Shown piece after piece: positions 9,281-18,123 of a DNA stretch of 64,000 nucleotides. The notes beneath the pieces are model-generated. The model saw nothing but the letters and a program-made list of their open reading frames with translations, searched no databases and was not told the DNA's origin. The DNA comes from Zhouia spongiae (GTDB lineage Bacteria; Bacteroidota; Bacteroidia; Flavobacteriales; Flavobacteriaceae): positions 1,178,001-1,242,000 of the forward strand of contig NZ_CP094326.1 in assembly GCF_022760175.1 (NCBI RefSeq), in the 5' to 3' direction. The position numbers were made by a program, and so were the translations under genes. Numbering within the stretch: position 1 is the stretch's first letter; every line of letters starts with the position of its first letter.

Positions 9281-9715
9281 ATGAAAATAGCCATAGGAAA
9301 CGATCACGCAGGTACTGATTACAAATTTGCCATTGTTAAATACTTAGCATCTAAAGGTATTGAAGTAAGCAATTATGGAACTGATGAGACCTCAAGTGTA
9401 GATTATCCGGATTTTGTACACCCGGTGGCAAGCGATGTTGAAAATCATAAAGCGGATTTTGGTATCTTAATTTGTGGCAGTGCCAATGGTGTTGCCATGA
9501 CTGCTAATAAACACCAGGGTATAAGAGCAGGGCTTTCGTGGACCAAAGAAATCGCCGAGTTGACAAGAGCCCATAACAATGCTAATGTATTGTGCATTCC
9601 TGCCAGGTTTACAGCAGTTCAGCAAGCTATTGAAATTGTTGATACCTTTTTAAATACTGAGTTTGAAGGCGGCAGGCATCAAAACAGGGTAGATAAAATA
9701 CCTGTGAGTTGCTAA
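9281..9715 (+). CDS. rpiB: Ribose 5-phosphate isomerase B
   Basis: 144 residues from the ATG at 9281, the normal RpiB length; the frame is open upstream, but a promoter lies there. N-terminus M-K-I-A-I-G-N-D-H-A-G, the motif D-Y-P-D-F-V-H-P, the G-I-L-I-C-G-S-A-N-G phosphate/active-site loop and H-N-N-A-N-V-L-C are all as in RpiB/LacAB proteins. It interconverts ribose 5-phosphate and ribulose 5-phosphate in the pentose phosphate pathway, in the cytoplasm. First gene of a likely operon with the cation exporter (5-nt gap) and elaA. Confidence 0.93.
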   Translation: MKIAIGNDHAGTDYKFAIVKYLASKGIEVSNYGTDETSSVDYPDFVHPVASDVENHKADFGILICGSANGVAMTANKHQGIRAGLSWTKEIAELTRAHNNANVLCIPARFTAVQQAIEIVDTFLNTEFEGGRHQNRVDKIPVSC

Positions 9716-9720
9716 AATAA

Positions 9721-10632
9721 ATGAGAAAGGAGCATCAATACTCTCATCAACATAATCATGTTAGCGGTACGAACCTTTTAATATCGATAGTATTAAATAT
9801 TGTTATTACCCTTTCACAGGTTATTGGCGGGTTTATCTCCGGGAGTTTAGCATTACTGTCTGATGCTCTTCATAATTTTACAGATGTCGTTTCACTGATA
9901 ATCAGTTATATAGCAAACAGGTTATCGAAACAAAAGGCATCTACACACCGAACTTTTGGATATAAAAGAGCTGAAATAATTGCTGCATTTGTAAATGGCG
10001 TTACCTTAATGGTTATCGCCATTTTACTTATAATAGAGTCTGTAAAACGTTTTTTGGAACCCCAGGAAATAGCTTCGGACCTGGTGATCTGGTTATCTCT
10101 TTTAGGTATAGTAGCCAACGGCCTCAGTGTTTTTATATTAAAAAATGATGCCAAAAAGAATATTAATATGCGTTCAGCTTATTTACATCTGCTAACAGAC
10201 ATGTTAGCAAGTGTGGCTGTATTGGCGGGTGGATTGTTGATGAAGTATTTTCAGGTGTATTGGGTAGACAGTGTTTTAACTTTTGCTATTGCGGTCTACC
10301 TGGTTTATGTAGGCTTCGATCTTTTAAAAGAATCTACCAAGATGTTAATGCTTTTCACTCCTGATCACGTAGATGTAAAAGCTGTAGCCAGGGCTATACA
10401 TCAAATACCCAAGGTAAATAAGTTGCATCATATTCATATCTGGTGTTTAAATGATGATGAGATGCATTTAGAAGCTCATTTGGATTTCAAGGAGAATATA
10501 ACACTTACCGAATTTAATGATGTCTTACATCAGATAGAAATCATACTAAAAGATGATTTTGGTATCAACCATGTGAACATTCAGCCTGAATATAAAAAAG
10601 ACGATCCTAAAGATTTTATTGTACAAGACTAG
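9721..10632 (+). CDS. Cation diffusion facilitator (CDF) family transporter
   Basis: 303 residues with a short His-rich N-terminus (H-Q-Y-S-H-Q-H-N-H), six hydrophobic helices and a C-terminal cytoplasmic domain. The CDF zinc-site motifs are visible: L-S-D-A-L-H-N-F-x-D in helix 2 and H-L-L-x-D in helix 5. Family members, such as CzcD and ZitB, export Zn2+, Co2+ or Cd2+ in exchange for protons. The H-N-F-T-D form of the motif is typical of CzcD-type zinc exporters. It starts 5 nt after rpiB, and elaA follows 7 nt after its stop. Confidence 0.9.
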   Translation: MRKEHQYSHQHNHVSGTNLLISIVLNIVITLSQVIGGFISGSLALLSDALHNFTDVVSLIISYIANRLSKQKASTHRTFGYKRAEIIAAFVNGVTLMVIAILLIIESVKRFLEPQEIASDLVIWLSLLGIVANGLSVFILKNDAKKNINMRSAYLHLLTDMLASVAVLAGGLLMKYFQVYWVDSVLTFAIAVYLVYVGFDLLKESTKMLMLFTPDHVDVKAVARAIHQIPKVNKLHHIHIWCLNDDEMHLEAHLDFKENITLTEFNDVLHQIEIILKDDFGINHVNIQPEYKKDDPKDFIVQD

Positions 10633-10639
10633 TCAAGTT

Positions 10640-11083
10640 ATGATAGCTATTTATGTTAAGCGATTTGAAGAACTTTCAATCGATGAATTATACGAATTAC
10701 TCCGGTTGCGCAGTGAGGTTTTTGTTGTAGAACAAGATTGTGTTTATCAGGATATCGATGGTAAAGATCGGAAAGCACTTCATGTAATGGGTATAAAAAA
10801 TGGCAAAATAGTTGCTTACACGCGTTTATTTGATGCGGGAGATTACTTTACAGTTCCAAGCATAGGAAGAGTTGTGGTAAAACAAGAAGAGCGTCAATTC
10901 GGATATGGTCACGATATTATCAAGGCTTCGATAGCTGCTATAAAAGAGCATTATAAACAAACTTCTGTTAAAATATCTGCGCAGACCTATTTAATAAAAT
11001 TCTACGAAAAGCATGGATTTGCTCCCACAGGTGAAGAGTATCTTGAAGATGGTATACCACATATTGCTATGGTAAGGCTTTAA
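10640..11083 (+). CDS. elaA: ElaA-like GNAT acetyltransferase
   Basis: 147 residues from the ATG at 10640. It has the ElaA signature R-S-E-V-F-V-V-E-Q-x-C-x-Y-x-D-x-D-G-x-D near residue 25 and the GNAT acetyl-CoA loop region G-R-V-V-V-K. ElaA proteins are small cytoplasmic N-acyltransferases whose substrates are poorly known. It is the last gene of the rpiB run, and its 3' end overlaps the convergent lgt stop by 17 bp. Confidence 0.87.
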   Translation: MIAIYVKRFEELSIDELYELLRLRSEVFVVEQDCVYQDIDGKDRKALHVMGIKNGKIVAYTRLFDAGDYFTVPSIGRVVVKQEERQFGYGHDIIKASIAAIKEHYKQTSVKISAQTYLIKFYEKHGFAPTGEEYLEDGIPHIAMVRL

Positions 11084-11897
11084 TCTTATTTTTATTGATG
11101 AGAATCAGTACCAATCCTGCTATTATAAAAGGAAGGCTTAACCATTGCCCCATATTGAGTGCCATTTCATTTTCAAAACCGACTTGATTCTCTTTAAAGA
11201 ATTCAATGAGCAACCTGGCAGAAAACAACAACATTAAAAAAGAACCGAATATAAGCCCTTTGGTGTATTTTAATTTTTCAGACCGGTACAAGGCGTATAA
11301 GATCCCAAAGATGGCTGAATATGCAAAAGCTTCATATAGCTGTGTCGGGTGCCTCGGGATGAGGTCATCTTTTACAAACACCACACCCCAGTTACCGTTG
11401 GTAGGTTTGCCGTAGATTTCGGAGTTCATAAAATTTCCTAGCCTGATAAATGCAGCTGTGATGGGAATAGCAATGGCAATTCTGTCTAATATCCAGATCA
11501 GGTTTGTATGGTATTTTTTACAATACAGTAAAATAGCTATGAGAACCCCTAATGCTCCTCCGTGGCTGGCCAGACCCTGAAAACCCATAAATTTATAGGA
11601 AACCCCTATTTTTTTAATGGGTAAAAATATTTCCAACGGATGCGTAAAATAATAAGCAGGTTCATAAAACAGACAGTGTCCCAGCCGGGCACCAGCTATT
11701 GTTCCTATAAAAATGTAAAGGGAAAGTTTTTCAAGATTTTCAATAGGTATATTTTCTTTCCGATAGATACGTTTTACGACATAATAACCTAATAAGAGGC
11801 CTGAAACAAACAATAAACCATAGTATTTTAACGGAAAAGTATCGGTAATCCAGAATATTTCCGGATGAACATCCCAGTTTAATATAGTTTTATTCAT
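11067..11897 (-). CDS. lgt: Prolipoprotein diacylglyceryl transferase
   Basis: 276 residues with about seven membrane helices. Canonical Lgt motifs are present: S-H-G-G (His112, equivalent to the essential E. coli His103), R-L-G-N-F-x-N-x-E (Arg152) and R-H-P-T-Q-L-Y-E. It transfers diacylglycerol from phosphatidylglycerol to the lipobox cysteine of prolipoproteins in the inner membrane. ATG at 11897. This is the housekeeping copy; a divergent Lgt-like protein without the histidine is encoded at 26597-27349. Confidence 0.95.
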   Translation of the reverse strand: MNKTILNWDVHPEIFWITDTFPLKYYGLLFVSGLLLGYYVVKRIYRKENIPIENLEKLSLYIFIGTIAGARLGHCLFYEPAYYFTHPLEIFLPIKKIGVSYKFMGFQGLASHGGALGVLIAILLYCKKYHTNLIWILDRIAIAIPITAAFIRLGNFMNSEIYGKPTNGNWGVVFVKDDLIPRHPTQLYEAFAYSAIFGILYALYRSEKLKYTKGLIFGSFLMLLFSARLLIEFFKENQVGFENEMALNMGQWLSLPFIIAGLVLILINKNKIKALP

Positions 11898-11990
11898 ATC
11901 TGTTTTAATAAGATTACCGTGAGTTCTATTATAATTAAATTTAAAACACCGATTATCATTTACCCGATAATCGCGATTTATCCCGTATAA

Positions 11991-12028
11991 CTATCGATCG
12001 GAATATTTTGCCCATGCGCGAGCCGGCT
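11991..12028. repeat. Dispersed intergenic repeat, copy B
   Basis: Partner of copy A at 9099-9136 and in the same orientation. It follows a short inverted-repeat stretch CCCGATAATCGCGATTTATC at about 11963. The rest of the 282-bp gap between lgt and the GNAT gene shows no gene. Confidence 0.6.
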
Positions 12029-12179
12029 CCATTTTTACGTTCTGTCCTCTCCTAATCTTGCTTCGGGCTGGTTGCTGTTCTCACACCGCATTAATTGAGA
12101 TAAAATATGTTTTATCAGGAGGCCTCTGCTGCGATCAACCTGACAATATCATCTCATTTCTCAATGCTCTGTCTAATAT

Positions 12180-12671
12180 CTAAAGTGCTTTTTCCATCAC
12201 ATAATCCTCCATTAAAAAACCTTTGCCGATATCTATATCTTCGGCATACATTGTTTTAAAACCCAGCTTCTCATAAAACCCGATGGCTTTGTTATAACGG
12301 TTTACGTTCAGTGTCAGGATATCATTGGTTCGTTTTTTAGCATCATTTGAGATAAAATCGATTAAAAGTTTACCAACACCCTTCCCCTGACTGTCAGGGA
12401 GAATATATATTTTGTGGATTTTCGTTCTCAGCTCATTTTTATAATGGAACTCATAAGCAGCAAAACCATAGTATTCACCGTTGTCTTCGGCAAGGATAAA
12501 CTGTATGCCATTTTCAAATTGTTCCCTTAGAGCATTGGCGCTATACATCCATTCGAGCATATAATCTATTTGCTCCGGCGATAAGATGTTTTTAAACGTA
12601 TCGGGCCAAGTTTGTAAAGCCAGTGTTCTTACGGTTTTAAGGCCGTTTTCGTCTGCATAAATAACGTTCAT
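12180..12671 (-). CDS. GNAT family N-acetyltransferase
   Basis: 163 residues with a GNAT domain over about 50-155: strand K-I-H-K-I-Y-I-L-P, then the acetyl-CoA pyrophosphate loop Q-G-K-G-V-G-K-L-L, and the late N-x-x-A-I-G-F-Y-E-K-L-G-F motif. The substrate is unknown. It is the last gene of a minus-strand run, 18 nt after the kinase-like gene, so it probably shares its transcript. Confidence 0.88.
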   Translation of the reverse strand: MNVIYADENGLKTVRTLALQTWPDTFKNILSPEQIDYMLEWMYSANALREQFENGIQFILAEDNGEYYGFAAYEFHYKNELRTKIHKIYILPDSQGKGVGKLLIDFISNDAKKRTNDILTLNVNRYNKAIGFYEKLGFKTMYAEDIDIGKGFLMEDYVMEKAL

Positions 12672-12689
12672 TATAAACTTATTTGATTT

Positions 12690-13676
12690 TCATATACTTA
12701 TTTTGTTGAATTTCATCCATTCATTTACGGTAGATATCCAAAATCTCAAAAAGTCCTTGCTCAGAAAATGATTGGTAAAGTCATTAAATCTTTCCACATG
12801 AATTCCAGTGTAATGCAACCATATAGCCAAGCCGGCATAAGGCATTAACTGTTTTTCTTCATCTGAGATTTTAGCAATGGTTTCATACCCTTTATAGAAA
12901 GCAGCCATTTTCTCTTCAAAAATTTCCTTATCGGGTTCATTTTTAAAAATCAACATCAGGCTATAACCGATATCTAAAAATAAATATCCGTTGCCTGCAT
13001 TATCAAAATCGAAGAAAGTTATTTCAGATTCATTTTTAACAGCCATATTATCATACCACAAGTCCAGGTGAACAATACCGTGTCTTAATTGATTTGAATC
13101 TGCTTTTCCGAACTTTTCTGATATTAATTTTTTAGCCCGGTTAAAATATTCCATTTCGGGATTTGATTCCGGAAAGAAACTTTTAGAAATATCATAAGCC
13201 CAACCAACTAAAGTATCGGCATGATAGTTTTTTCTGCTTATTGATCTGTTTAGAGTCAATACATGCATTTTCGCCATCGATTTGCCTAACAACCGACAAA
13301 TATTTACGCAAGGGTTTTTTATGTTTACCCCGTTTGCATAAGAAAACAATACAGCATACCTGGTACCTTCCGGGGCATTTATTTCCTGAATATAATTGTT
13401 TTTCAGATCTTTTATCGGATGGGAAACCGAAATATTATTTTCATCTAAAAAATTGAGCAGGTTTAGCTCTTCCTGGATTTCTTTTTTGGTTTTCCAATTT
13501 TTAAAATATACCCTCAGTACATATTTTTTATCGTTTGTTTCAATGGCATAATTATGGTTTATACCTGTTTTCAATATACGAGTATGGGGATAAGCTGAAA
13601 GGGCATACACCGTTTCTGTCCACTTAGCTAAATATTGTGGACAAAGGATAGAGCTCAACGCCGGAAAAGAATTCAT
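12690..13676 (-). CDS. Aminoglycoside-phosphotransferase-fold kinase (APH family)
   Basis: 328 residues. The kinase fold is shown by Y-V-L-R-V-Y in the N-lobe, the catalytic loop H-L-D-L-W-Y-D-N (H-x-D-x-x-x-x-N) and the metal motif F-F-D-F-D-N-A-G. Family members phosphorylate small molecules such as aminoglycosides, homoserine or choline; the chromosomal setting gives no support for drug resistance. Its ATG overlaps the TGA of the aldo/keto reductase gene (ATGA), a sign of translational coupling. Confidence 0.82.
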   Translation of the reverse strand: MNSFPALSSILCPQYLAKWTETVYALSAYPHTRILKTGINHNYAIETNDKKYVLRVYFKNWKTKKEIQEELNLLNFLDENNISVSHPIKDLKNNYIQEINAPEGTRYAVLFSYANGVNIKNPCVNICRLLGKSMAKMHVLTLNRSISRKNYHADTLVGWAYDISKSFFPESNPEMEYFNRAKKLISEKFGKADSNQLRHGIVHLDLWYDNMAVKNESEITFFDFDNAGNGYLFLDIGYSLMLIFKNEPDKEIFEEKMAAFYKGYETIAKISDEEKQLMPYAGLAIWLHYTGIHVERFNDFTNHFLSKDFLRFWISTVNEWMKFNKISI

Positions 13677-14707
13677 TTAAACGGGTCCTGATTTTTTAAA
13701 ACTTCTTCAATTGCATTCAGTTCAGATGGACTAAAATGAAGATTTTTAGCTGCATCAATATTATTTTTCAATTGCTCGGCAGTACTAACACCTACCAAAA
13801 CAGTAGTAATCCGGTCGTCTTTTAACAACCAGGCTATAGCCATTTGCGCCAGCGACTGCCCTCTTTGCTCAGCAATATGGTTTAATTTCTTTACTTTTTC
13901 GACGATTTCATGGGTTATCCGATCGGATTGAAGATACCTACCGTCTTTTACAGCCCTTGAGTTTTCAGGAATACCGTCGATATATTTATCGGTAAGGATT
14001 CCTTGTTCGAGTGGTGAAAAAGCAATGGCTCCGATACCTTGATCGCCCAGCACTTTCAGTAATCCGTTTTCTACCCATCTGTCGAACATATTATACCTTG
14101 GCTGGTGAATTAAACAAGGGGTTCCGAGATCTTTTAGAATTTTAGCAGCCCTGTCAGTATCTTCGGCATTGTACTGTGAAATACCCACATACAGGGCTTT
14201 GCCTTGTCTGACGATATGATCGAGAGCACTCATGGTCTCTTCCAGGGGTGTTTCAGGATCAGGTCGGTGATGATAAAAGATATCGACATAGTCTAACCCC
14301 ATGCGTTTCAGGCTCTGATCTAAACTGGCGATAAGATATTTTCGTGAACCATAATTTCCATAAGGCCCGGGCCACATATCCCATCCGGCTTTTGAAGAGA
14401 TTATTAGTTCGTCGCGGTAGCTCTTTAAGTCCTGTTTTAAGATACGTCCGAAAGTTTCTTCAGCAGCTCCGTATGGAGGACCATAGTTGTTGGCCAGATC
14501 GAAATGTGTAATGCCATGGTCGAAAGCCGTACGAATTATAGACCGTGCATTCGTATAGTCGTTAGCATGTCCAAAATTATGCCATAAGCCAAGAGATATC
14601 AAAGGCAGTAAAATACCACTGCGTCCGCATCTTCTGTATGGGATGTTTTCATACCTGTCCGGGTTTGCATTATATAAAGGCAGAGGATTGTGATCGTTTA
14701 TGTTCAT
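13673..14707 (-). CDS. Aldo/keto reductase, YghZ / L-glyceraldehyde 3-phosphate reductase type
   Basis: 344 residues forming an (alpha/beta)8 aldo/keto reductase. Features are Y-x-x-x-G-R-S-G-I-L-L near the start, D-L-A-N-N-Y-G-P-P-Y-G (catalytic Asp and Tyr), Y-H-H-R-P-D for the catalytic His region, and the late S-T-A-E-Q-L-x-N NADPH-binding segment. N-terminal R-Y-E-N-I-P-Y-R-R-C-G-R-S-G is typical of the YghZ (Gpr) group, which reduces aldehydes with NADPH. It lies between the S41 peptidase gene (9-nt gap) and the APH-type gene. Confidence 0.88.
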   Translation of the reverse strand: MNINDHNPLPLYNANPDRYENIPYRRCGRSGILLPLISLGLWHNFGHANDYTNARSIIRTAFDHGITHFDLANNYGPPYGAAEETFGRILKQDLKSYRDELIISSKAGWDMWPGPYGNYGSRKYLIASLDQSLKRMGLDYVDIFYHHRPDPETPLEETMSALDHIVRQGKALYVGISQYNAEDTDRAAKILKDLGTPCLIHQPRYNMFDRWVENGLLKVLGDQGIGAIAFSPLEQGILTDKYIDGIPENSRAVKDGRYLQSDRITHEIVEKVKKLNHIAEQRGQSLAQMAIAWLLKDDRITTVLVGVSTAEQLKNNIDAAKNLHFSPSELNAIEEVLKNQDPFK

Positions 14708-14716
14708 GTTTAATGA

Positions 14717-16345
14717 TTACTGGAGTATGCTGTTAAATTTTGAGGAGTCGGCTAATAATTTCGATGAAGTTACAATGGCTTCATCGTGGTTTAAATAATA
14801 ATTATAAAGTCCGTCCTGATAGAAATAACGCTTTATAAGCTCATCTTCTATTTCTTTTATAATATTCTTTTTATAAGAATCAATAGAAGCCATTTTACTT
14901 TGCCTGATATCATTTAACAGCTTATCGTAATCAGCTTTTACATTTAATCCGAAATCATCGGTTTCACCGGATACCATTAATTTTTTGAGCTGTTTTTCTG
15001 TCTGGGTTTCATATTCAAATCCGGCCTGGTTAATAAAAGACTTAAAGTTGTTATAATCAGATTCGGTAAGCCTGAAATTATCGATATTGGTGATATTATG
15101 CTTATAATAGTAATTGGTAGCATAATCAAAAACCACATTGTTCTGTATCAAAGCACGGGTAACAGCATTGTTCTGAAGCGCTTCAATTTTAATATCGGGT
15201 ATTACGCCTCCGCCATCGTATACCTTACGACCGTTTTTAGTTTTAAATTCATTGAATTGGGTGTTTTTAACAGCATTTCCCTGTTCGTCCCTGTGCCAGT
15301 AATCAAGCGATTGAATACATCTGCCGCTAGGTGTATAATAACGAGAAATAGTAACTTTCAGCTGTGTTCCATAAACCAACTTTAACGGCCGCTGAACCAA
15401 TCCTTTGCCAAAGCTTTGAGAGCCGACGACGACAGCACGGTCGAGATCCTGCAAAGCACCACTGACAATTTCACTGGCAGAAGCACTTCTGCCATTAATA
15501 AGCACTACTAATGGTATATGTTCATCGAGGGGTTTCTTTTTGGTGTAATAGGCCTGATTAAACTTTTTAACTTTCGATTTTGTACTTACTATAAGTTCTC
15601 CTTTCGGAACAAAAAGATTACAAACCTCGATAGCTTCACTTAAGAGCCCTCCCGGATTTCCTCTTAAATCAAGTACAAGCCGCTCTATGCCCTGTAATTT
15701 TAAATCTTCGATCGCTTCTTTGGTTTGGGCAGAAGCCTTTCTGTTAAACCGCGACAATACTACATAGCCTGTTTTAGCATCAACCTTGCCATAGAAAGGT
15801 ACGGCATCGATCTCTATTTCTGCTCTTTCTAGAGTCGCATTTAATGTTTTTCCTTGTCTCTTGTATATAAGGCTTATATTGCTTTTATTGGCTCCTTTTA
15901 GGAGTTCTGACGCATCTTCATTATATTCGGATACATTGATATCATCAATTTTAATAATCTCATCGCCTGCTTTTAATCCGGCTTTATCAGCAGGGGAGTC
16001 TTTGTAAGGTTCAACTATTAGAATTTTATCCGGATAACTTCTTACTACGGCACCGATTCCTGAATATTCGCCATTCTTTCTGATCCTGAATTCTTCAACA
16101 TCCTGTTCGTTCATAAATTGCGTATACGGATCGAGGTCGTCGAGCATATTTTTAATGGCGGTATCCATTAATTCGGCAGGATTGGTTTCATCTACATAAT
16201 TCATGTTTAATTCCTTAAACATGGTGGTGAATATCTCTATCTGCTTAGCAATTTCAAAGAAATCGTTCTTAAATGAACTTGCTGAAATTAAAACGAAGAT
16301 CGCTAATACCGGTATTAGCATTCTGTTTTTTAATAACTTCTTCAT
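14717..16345 (-). CDS. S41 family C-terminal processing peptidase
   Basis: 542 residues: N-terminal hydrophobic segment (signal or anchor, residues 5-22), a PDZ domain (about 85-165, G-I-G-A-V-V and L-K-A-G-D-E-I), and the S41 catalytic domain (about 190-360) with G-N-P-G-G-L-L and the Ser in G-R-S-A-S-A-S-E-I-V, with Lys in G-K-G-L-V-Q. CtpA-type proteases trim C-termini of periplasmic proteins or cell-wall enzymes. rnpA precedes it by 12 nt, a pairing common in Bacteroidota. An extra C-terminal region (about 400-542) rich in Lys/Asn is typical of this subgroup. Confidence 0.93.
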   Translation of the reverse strand: MKKLLKNRMLIPVLAIFVLISASSFKNDFFEIAKQIEIFTTMFKELNMNYVDETNPAELMDTAIKNMLDDLDPYTQFMNEQDVEEFRIRKNGEYSGIGAVVRSYPDKILIVEPYKDSPADKAGLKAGDEIIKIDDINVSEYNEDASELLKGANKSNISLIYKRQGKTLNATLERAEIEIDAVPFYGKVDAKTGYVVLSRFNRKASAQTKEAIEDLKLQGIERLVLDLRGNPGGLLSEAIEVCNLFVPKGELIVSTKSKVKKFNQAYYTKKKPLDEHIPLVVLINGRSASASEIVSGALQDLDRAVVVGSQSFGKGLVQRPLKLVYGTQLKVTISRYYTPSGRCIQSLDYWHRDEQGNAVKNTQFNEFKTKNGRKVYDGGGVIPDIKIEALQNNAVTRALIQNNVVFDYATNYYYKHNITNIDNFRLTESDYNNFKSFINQAGFEYETQTEKQLKKLMVSGETDDFGLNVKADYDKLLNDIRQSKMASIDSYKKNIIKEIEDELIKRYFYQDGLYNYYLNHDEAIVTSSKLLADSSKFNSILQ

Positions 16346-16357
16346 AACAGTAGTATT

Positions 16358-16747
16358 TTATGAGTTTGATTCTTGTTGAACCTTACTTATGAATTTATTT
16401 AAAAGTTTCTGCATGGTGGTATTTAATTCCTGAAAATCGGGAATTTCCTTTCCAAGGTACAAAAACATAAAGGCATGACTTGTTTCAAGATTGTTAAAAA
16501 TCAACTGTTTGTTAAGTCGATAGGTTTCACGTATGAGACGTTTTACCTTATTGCGGTCTACCGCTTTTTTAAAGTTTCGTTTAGGTACGGAAAAACCTGC
16601 CTGAACCGTAAATTCTTCAAACCAGTCATCATTTTTTATATAAACCACCCTTAAGGGATATTTAGAAACAGAAGCACCCTCAGAGAACATACGTTCTATC
16701 AGTTTTCTGCTTTTTAGCTTTTCTTTTTTCGGAAATGTATTATCCAT
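16358..16747 (-). CDS. rnpA: Ribonuclease P protein component
   Basis: About 129 residues from the ATG at 16747 (M-D-N-T-F-P-K-K-E); an in-frame upstream ATG adds five residues. The RnpA signature is clear: L-K-S-R-K-L-I near the N-terminus and the basic R-N-K-V-K-R-L-I-R-E motif (about 75-85) that contacts the RNA. It forms RNase P with the catalytic RNA and trims tRNA 5' ends. The usual rpmH neighbour is absent here, as in many Bacteroidota. Confidence 0.93.
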   Translation of the reverse strand: MDNTFPKKEKLKSRKLIERMFSEGASVSKYPLRVVYIKNDDWFEEFTVQAGFSVPKRNFKKAVDRNKVKRLIRETYRLNKQLIFNNLETSHAFMFLYLGKEIPDFQELNTTMQKLLNKFISKVQQESNS

Positions 16748-16880
16748 TCGGCAAAATATCAATCTGTGTAAAAATAGAAAAACCTGCTCACATACATTCT
16801 AAAAACCAAGGTCACTTAAATAATTGATTAGTTATTGTATCTTTCAGCTGGTATTTATCCCTTTAATCAATTAAATAATA

Positions 16881-17987
16881 GTGAAAAAATTACTTATAAC
16901 CGGACTGGCTATTTCGTTTATAGCCGGGTGTAAAACAGAAAATAAGGAAACGTCTCCAAAGGAAAATAATATTACAGCCGAATTTTATGTAGGTACATAT
17001 ACCGATAAGGAGAGTAAAGGAATTTATAGTTATTCCTTGTCTGAAGATGGAAGCTTAGTTAAAAATAAATTAGTAGCCGCTTCAGAGAACCCGTCATTTT
17101 TAAGCTATTCGTCCGGTAAGAAGTATGTATTGGCGGTTAACGAAAATGAGAAAGGTACGGTTGAGTCGTATAAAAGAGAAAAGGACAGCCTGTTATTTAT
17201 AAGCAGAAGTACTTCCGGAGGTGCACATCCTTGTTTTGTAACGGCTACGAATGACGGTTATGTTTTAACTGCTAATTATACAGGAGGAAATACAGGATTG
17301 TTACAGTTAGGCGCTCATGGCGAGCTTTCTGAATTGTTGGATATTCATCAACATTCAGGGAAGGGTAAAGATGCAAGACAAGACAGCGCTCATGCACATT
17401 CGGTTTGGATTCTTCCTGACCAGAAAGGCCTGATAGAAGTAGATCTGGGAACCAACCAACTCTGGTTTTCCAGTATTGAAAATGGTAGTATCTCTCCCGG
17501 AGATCCGGCAACACTCGATATGAATGCCGGTGACGGTCCTCGTCATATAACACTGCATCCTGCCGGTAAACGGGCTTATGTATTGAATGAATTAAGCAGT
17601 ACTATCGTAACAATTATGTTGAACGACCAGGGAATATGGGAAAAAGGAACAGCGGTCAGCACCTTGCCTGACGATTATTCCGGAGAAAGCTACGGAGCAG
17701 ATATCCGTATTTCTTCAGATGGAAAATTTATATATGCTTCCAACAGAGGACACAATTCAATTGCTATTTTTAAAGTAGGGCCGGCCGGTAATTTAACAGT
17801 TGTAGGTTACGAACCGGTAAGAGGTAACTGGCCACGTAATTTTTCATTGTCGCCCAAAGAAGATTTTTTGGTAGTAGCCAATCAGCATTCGAACAATATC
17901 GTTTCATTTCAAAGGGATAAGACAACCGGATTGTTAACATATACAGCATCGGTTAATGCCCCTTCTCCGGTCTGTATTTTATTTTAA
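16881..17987 (+). CDS. Lactonase family protein (6-phosphogluconolactonase-like beta-propeller), lipoprotein
   Basis: 368 residues from GTG at 16881. The N-terminus ends in the lipobox A-G-C (Cys16), so the protein is probably lipid-anchored, which is unusual for a cytoplasmic Pgl. The rest is a seven-bladed propeller of the YbhE/lactonase type, with Y-V-G-T-Y-T at the start, G-D-G-P-R-H-I-x-x-H-P in the middle and N-R-G-H-N-S-I later. The family includes 6-phosphogluconolactonase and other lactone hydrolases. With an export signal, the substrate may be an extracytoplasmic lactone (inference). Confidence 0.85.
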   Translation: MKKLLITGLAISFIAGCKTENKETSPKENNITAEFYVGTYTDKESKGIYSYSLSEDGSLVKNKLVAASENPSFLSYSSGKKYVLAVNENEKGTVESYKREKDSLLFISRSTSGGAHPCFVTATNDGYVLTANYTGGNTGLLQLGAHGELSELLDIHQHSGKGKDARQDSAHAHSVWILPDQKGLIEVDLGTNQLWFSSIENGSISPGDPATLDMNAGDGPRHITLHPAGKRAYVLNELSSTIVTIMLNDQGIWEKGTAVSTLPDDYSGESYGADIRISSDGKFIYASNRGHNSIAIFKVGPAGNLTVVGYEPVRGNWPRNFSLSPKEDFLVVANQHSNNIVSFQRDKTTGLLTYTASVNAPSPVCILF

Positions 17988-18006
17988 AACCAAGAATCTG
18001 CGTTGT

Positions 18007-18104
18007 AAAAAAAGATTTTTAAAGAGTGTGTCTTGATTGCCTTTTGCCAGATTCTCGACTGCGCTCGAGCCGACATTTGTAATACTCTTTAAAAATCTTT
18101 TTTT
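18007..18104. repeat. Long inverted repeat with inner palindromic core (terminator-like)
   Basis: A perfect 21-bp inverted repeat (18007-18027 with 18084-18104) has A/T-rich ends and encloses 56 bp with the imperfect palindrome CTCGACTGCGCTCGAG. It sits between the convergent lactonase and M1 peptidase genes, where a bidirectional terminator is expected. The GC-rich core resembles the one at 58583-58747. Confidence 0.75.
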
Positions 18105-18123
18105 ATTATTAATACCGCTTAAA

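Noticed and set aside
12690..13676. Aminoglycoside resistance gene
   Set aside because: The kinase fold is shared by many metabolic enzymes, and the gene sits in a housekeeping block with matching composition.
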